Positions 13,812 to 15,211 of a stretch of DNA of 15,211 nt are shown piece by piece. A program made the translations under genes and the position numbers. Position 1 is the first letter of the stretch. Each line of letters starts with the position of its first letter. Origin of the DNA: SMXL01 sp964527795 (GTDB taxonomy: Bacteria; Bacteroidota; Rhodothermia; Rhodothermales; UBA10348); assembly GCA_964527795.1 (NCBI GenBank), contig CAZGOS010000054.1, forward strand, positions 1 to 15,211, read 5' to 3'. The notes under the pieces were generated by a model. That model saw nothing but the letters and a program-made list of their open reading frames with translations. It made no database searches and was not told the DNA's origin.

Positions 13812-15211
13812 ATGGCTGACGCTATTACGCCTCGCGCAAGCGACTATCCGCAGTGGTATCTGGACGTGGTCCTGAACGCCAAGCTGGCCGATTATTCACC
13901 GGTCAGAGGATGCATGATCATCCGGCCCAACGGATACGAGCTGTGGGAAAATATGCAGTCGGCCATGGACGGTATGTTCAAGGCGACGGGACATCGCAAC
14001 GCCTACTTCCCCATCTTCATTCCTCAGTCCTTTCTGGCGCGAGAAGCGGCGCACGTGGAAGGCTTTGCCAAGGAGTGTGCTATCGTCACGCACTCCCGCC
14101 TGAAAATGAACGATTCGAAAGAGCTGATTGTCGATCCGGAGTCGGAGCTCGAAGAGAACCTGATTGTTCGCCCGACCAGCGAAACGATCATCTGGGATAC
14201 GTACAGCAAGTGGATTCAGTCGTGGCGCGATCTGCCCATCCTGATCAACTCCTGGAACAACGTCGTGCGATGGGAAATGCGCACGCGTCTTTTCCTGAGG
14301 ACGATGGAATTCTTGTGGCAGGAAGGCCACACGGCGCACGAGACACGGGACGAGGCGATGGAAGAGACTCTCAAGATTCTGGACATCTATCGAACATTCG
14401 CCGAAGACTACATGGCGATGCCGGTGATCCGCGGTATCAAGACACCCAGTGAACGATTCGCCGGTGCCGATGAGACCTTCTGCATCGAGGCCGTCATGCA
14501 GGACGGCAAGGCCCTGCAGGCGGGCACGAGCCATTTCCTGGGACAGAATTTTGCCAGAGCGTTCAACTGCCGGTTCCAGAACAGGAACAACGAACTCGAA
14601 TACGTCTGGGCGACGTCCTGGGGCGTTTCGACGCGAATGATAGGCGCCCTCGTCATGGTGCACTCCGACGATAAAGGGCTCGTATTGCCGCCGAAGCTTG
14701 CGACGACGCAGGCCGTGCTGGTACCGATTTATCGAAACGATGACGATCGCGACACCGTCTTCGAAGCAGCCGATAAAATTGTTGCCGAGCTTCGGGATGC
14801 CGGAATTCGCGTAAGAATAGATACGCGGGAGGGCTATCGCCCCGGCTGGAAGTTCACCGAGCATGAGATAGAAGGCGTTCCTGTGCGCCTGGCGCTCGGT
14901 ACGAGAGACCTGGAGAAGGGAACAATCGAATTGGCTCGCCGAGATACGGGTGAGAAACAGTTTGTTTCTCAGGAGGGCCTGGCATCTACTCTGGCAGGCC
15001 TGCTGGATACGATCCAACAGAATCTGTTCGATCGCGCCCTCGAAAACCTGGAGTCCCACACGACGACCGTAGAGACGTACGATGAGTTCAAAGAAGTGCT
15101 GGACGACAAAGGAGGTTTTATCCTTGCGCACTGGGACGGCTCCGAAGAAACGGAAGCGCGAATCAAGGCAGAGACGAAAGCAACAATCCGCTGCCTGCCG
15201 CTTGAACCGAT
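13812..15211 (+). CDS. proS: Prolyl-tRNA synthetase, archaeal/eukaryotic-like type (3' end outside window)
   Basis: ProRS charges tRNA-Pro with proline. From ATG 13812 the frame stays open for 466 codons and leaves the window. The class II core is complete: RPTSET (120-125), motif 2 from R153 (RWEMRTR) with FLRTMEFLWQEGHTAH near 160-176, GTSHFLGQNFARAF (238-251), and motif 3 around WGVSTRMIGALVMVHSDDKG (270-289). An anticodon-binding domain follows (VLVPIYRN onward, with EGYRPGWKFTEHE). There is no insertion domain between motifs 2 and 3 of the kind seen in the E. coli-type enzyme, so this is the shorter type also found in archaea, eukaryotes and a number of bacteria. Only the last C-terminal residues, often a zinc-binding tail, are missing from view. 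Confidence 0.97.
   Translation, partial: MADAITPRASDYPQWYLDVVLNAKLADYSPVRGCMIIRPNGYELWENMQSAMDGMFKATGHRNAYFPIFIPQSFLAREAAHVEGFAKECAIVTHSRLKMNDSKELIVDPESELEENLIVRPTSETIIWDTYSKWIQSWRDLPILINSWNNVVRWEMRTRLFLRTMEFLWQEGHTAHETRDEAMEETLKILDIYRTFAEDYMAMPVIRGIKTPSERFAGADETFCIEAVMQDGKALQAGTSHFLGQNFARAFNCRFQNRNNELEYVWATSWGVSTRMIGALVMVHSDDKGLVLPPKLATTQAVLVPIYRNDDDRDTVFEAADKIVAELRDAGIRVRIDTREGYRPGWKFTEHEIEGVPVRLALGTRDLEKGTIELARRDTGEKQFVSQEGLASTLAGLLDTIQQNLFDRALENLESHTTTVETYDEFKEVLDDKGGFILAHWDGSEETEARIKAETKATIRCLPLEP

Noticed and set aside
13896..15131. Long minus-strand open frame (411 codons) opposite proS
   Set aside because: It is antisense to an unmistakable prolyl-tRNA synthetase and shows no domain of its own. 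Codon bias of the real gene leaves the opposite frame open.

Overview
The window looks like a chromosomal core region of a Gram-negative member of the Rhodothermota/Bacteroidota group. The grounds are an LptF/LptG-type permease, a large DUF2723 membrane protein of the kind common in that group, a C-terminal sorting domain of the type IX secretion system (T9SS), a FadL/OmpP1-family outer-membrane protein, and several Sec-exported or lipobox-bearing surface proteins. The DNA is moderately GC-rich throughout. I see no insertion sequence, phage gene, CRISPR array, tRNA or rRNA. Genus-level assignment is not possible by reading alone.

Layout. (1) Positions 1-4533, plus strand: the 3' end of an LptF/LptG permease gene, rsmI, and a 955-residue DUF2723 protein. 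(2) Positions 4581-7733, minus strand: an exported choice-of-anchor V-like protein with a T9SS sorting domain, a small lipoprotein, rsfS, a stand-alone LytR_C-domain protein, and a small exported Gly/Tyr-rich protein. The last has a consensus sigma-70-type promoter in front and a hairpin terminator behind. LytR_C protein, RsfS and the lipoprotein look like one transcription unit, with an ATGA overlap between rsfS and the lipoprotein gene. (3) Positions 7877-10413, plus strand: tsaD, a chorismate mutase and mltG, probably co-transcribed. (4) Positions 10434-13498, minus strand: a FadL/OmpP1-family protein, a strong hairpin terminator, and a repeat-rich lipoprotein with Gly/Tyr repeats and a long Arg/Ser-rich tail. 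(5) From 13812, plus strand: proS of the archaeal/eukaryotic-like type, cut by the window end.

Most genes are housekeeping: ribosome and tRNA maturation (rsmI, rsfS, tsaD, proS), envelope assembly (LptF/G, mltG, FadL family) and aromatic amino-acid synthesis (chorismate mutase). The less ordinary content is in the surface proteins: the repeat lipoprotein, the Gly/Tyr-rich exported protein, the T9SS cargo with a CX4CH motif, and the DUF2723 protein beside it. I found no convincing new multi-gene system. The best leads are the repeat lipoprotein, the probable CTG start of rsfS, and the consensus promoter at 7768-7796.
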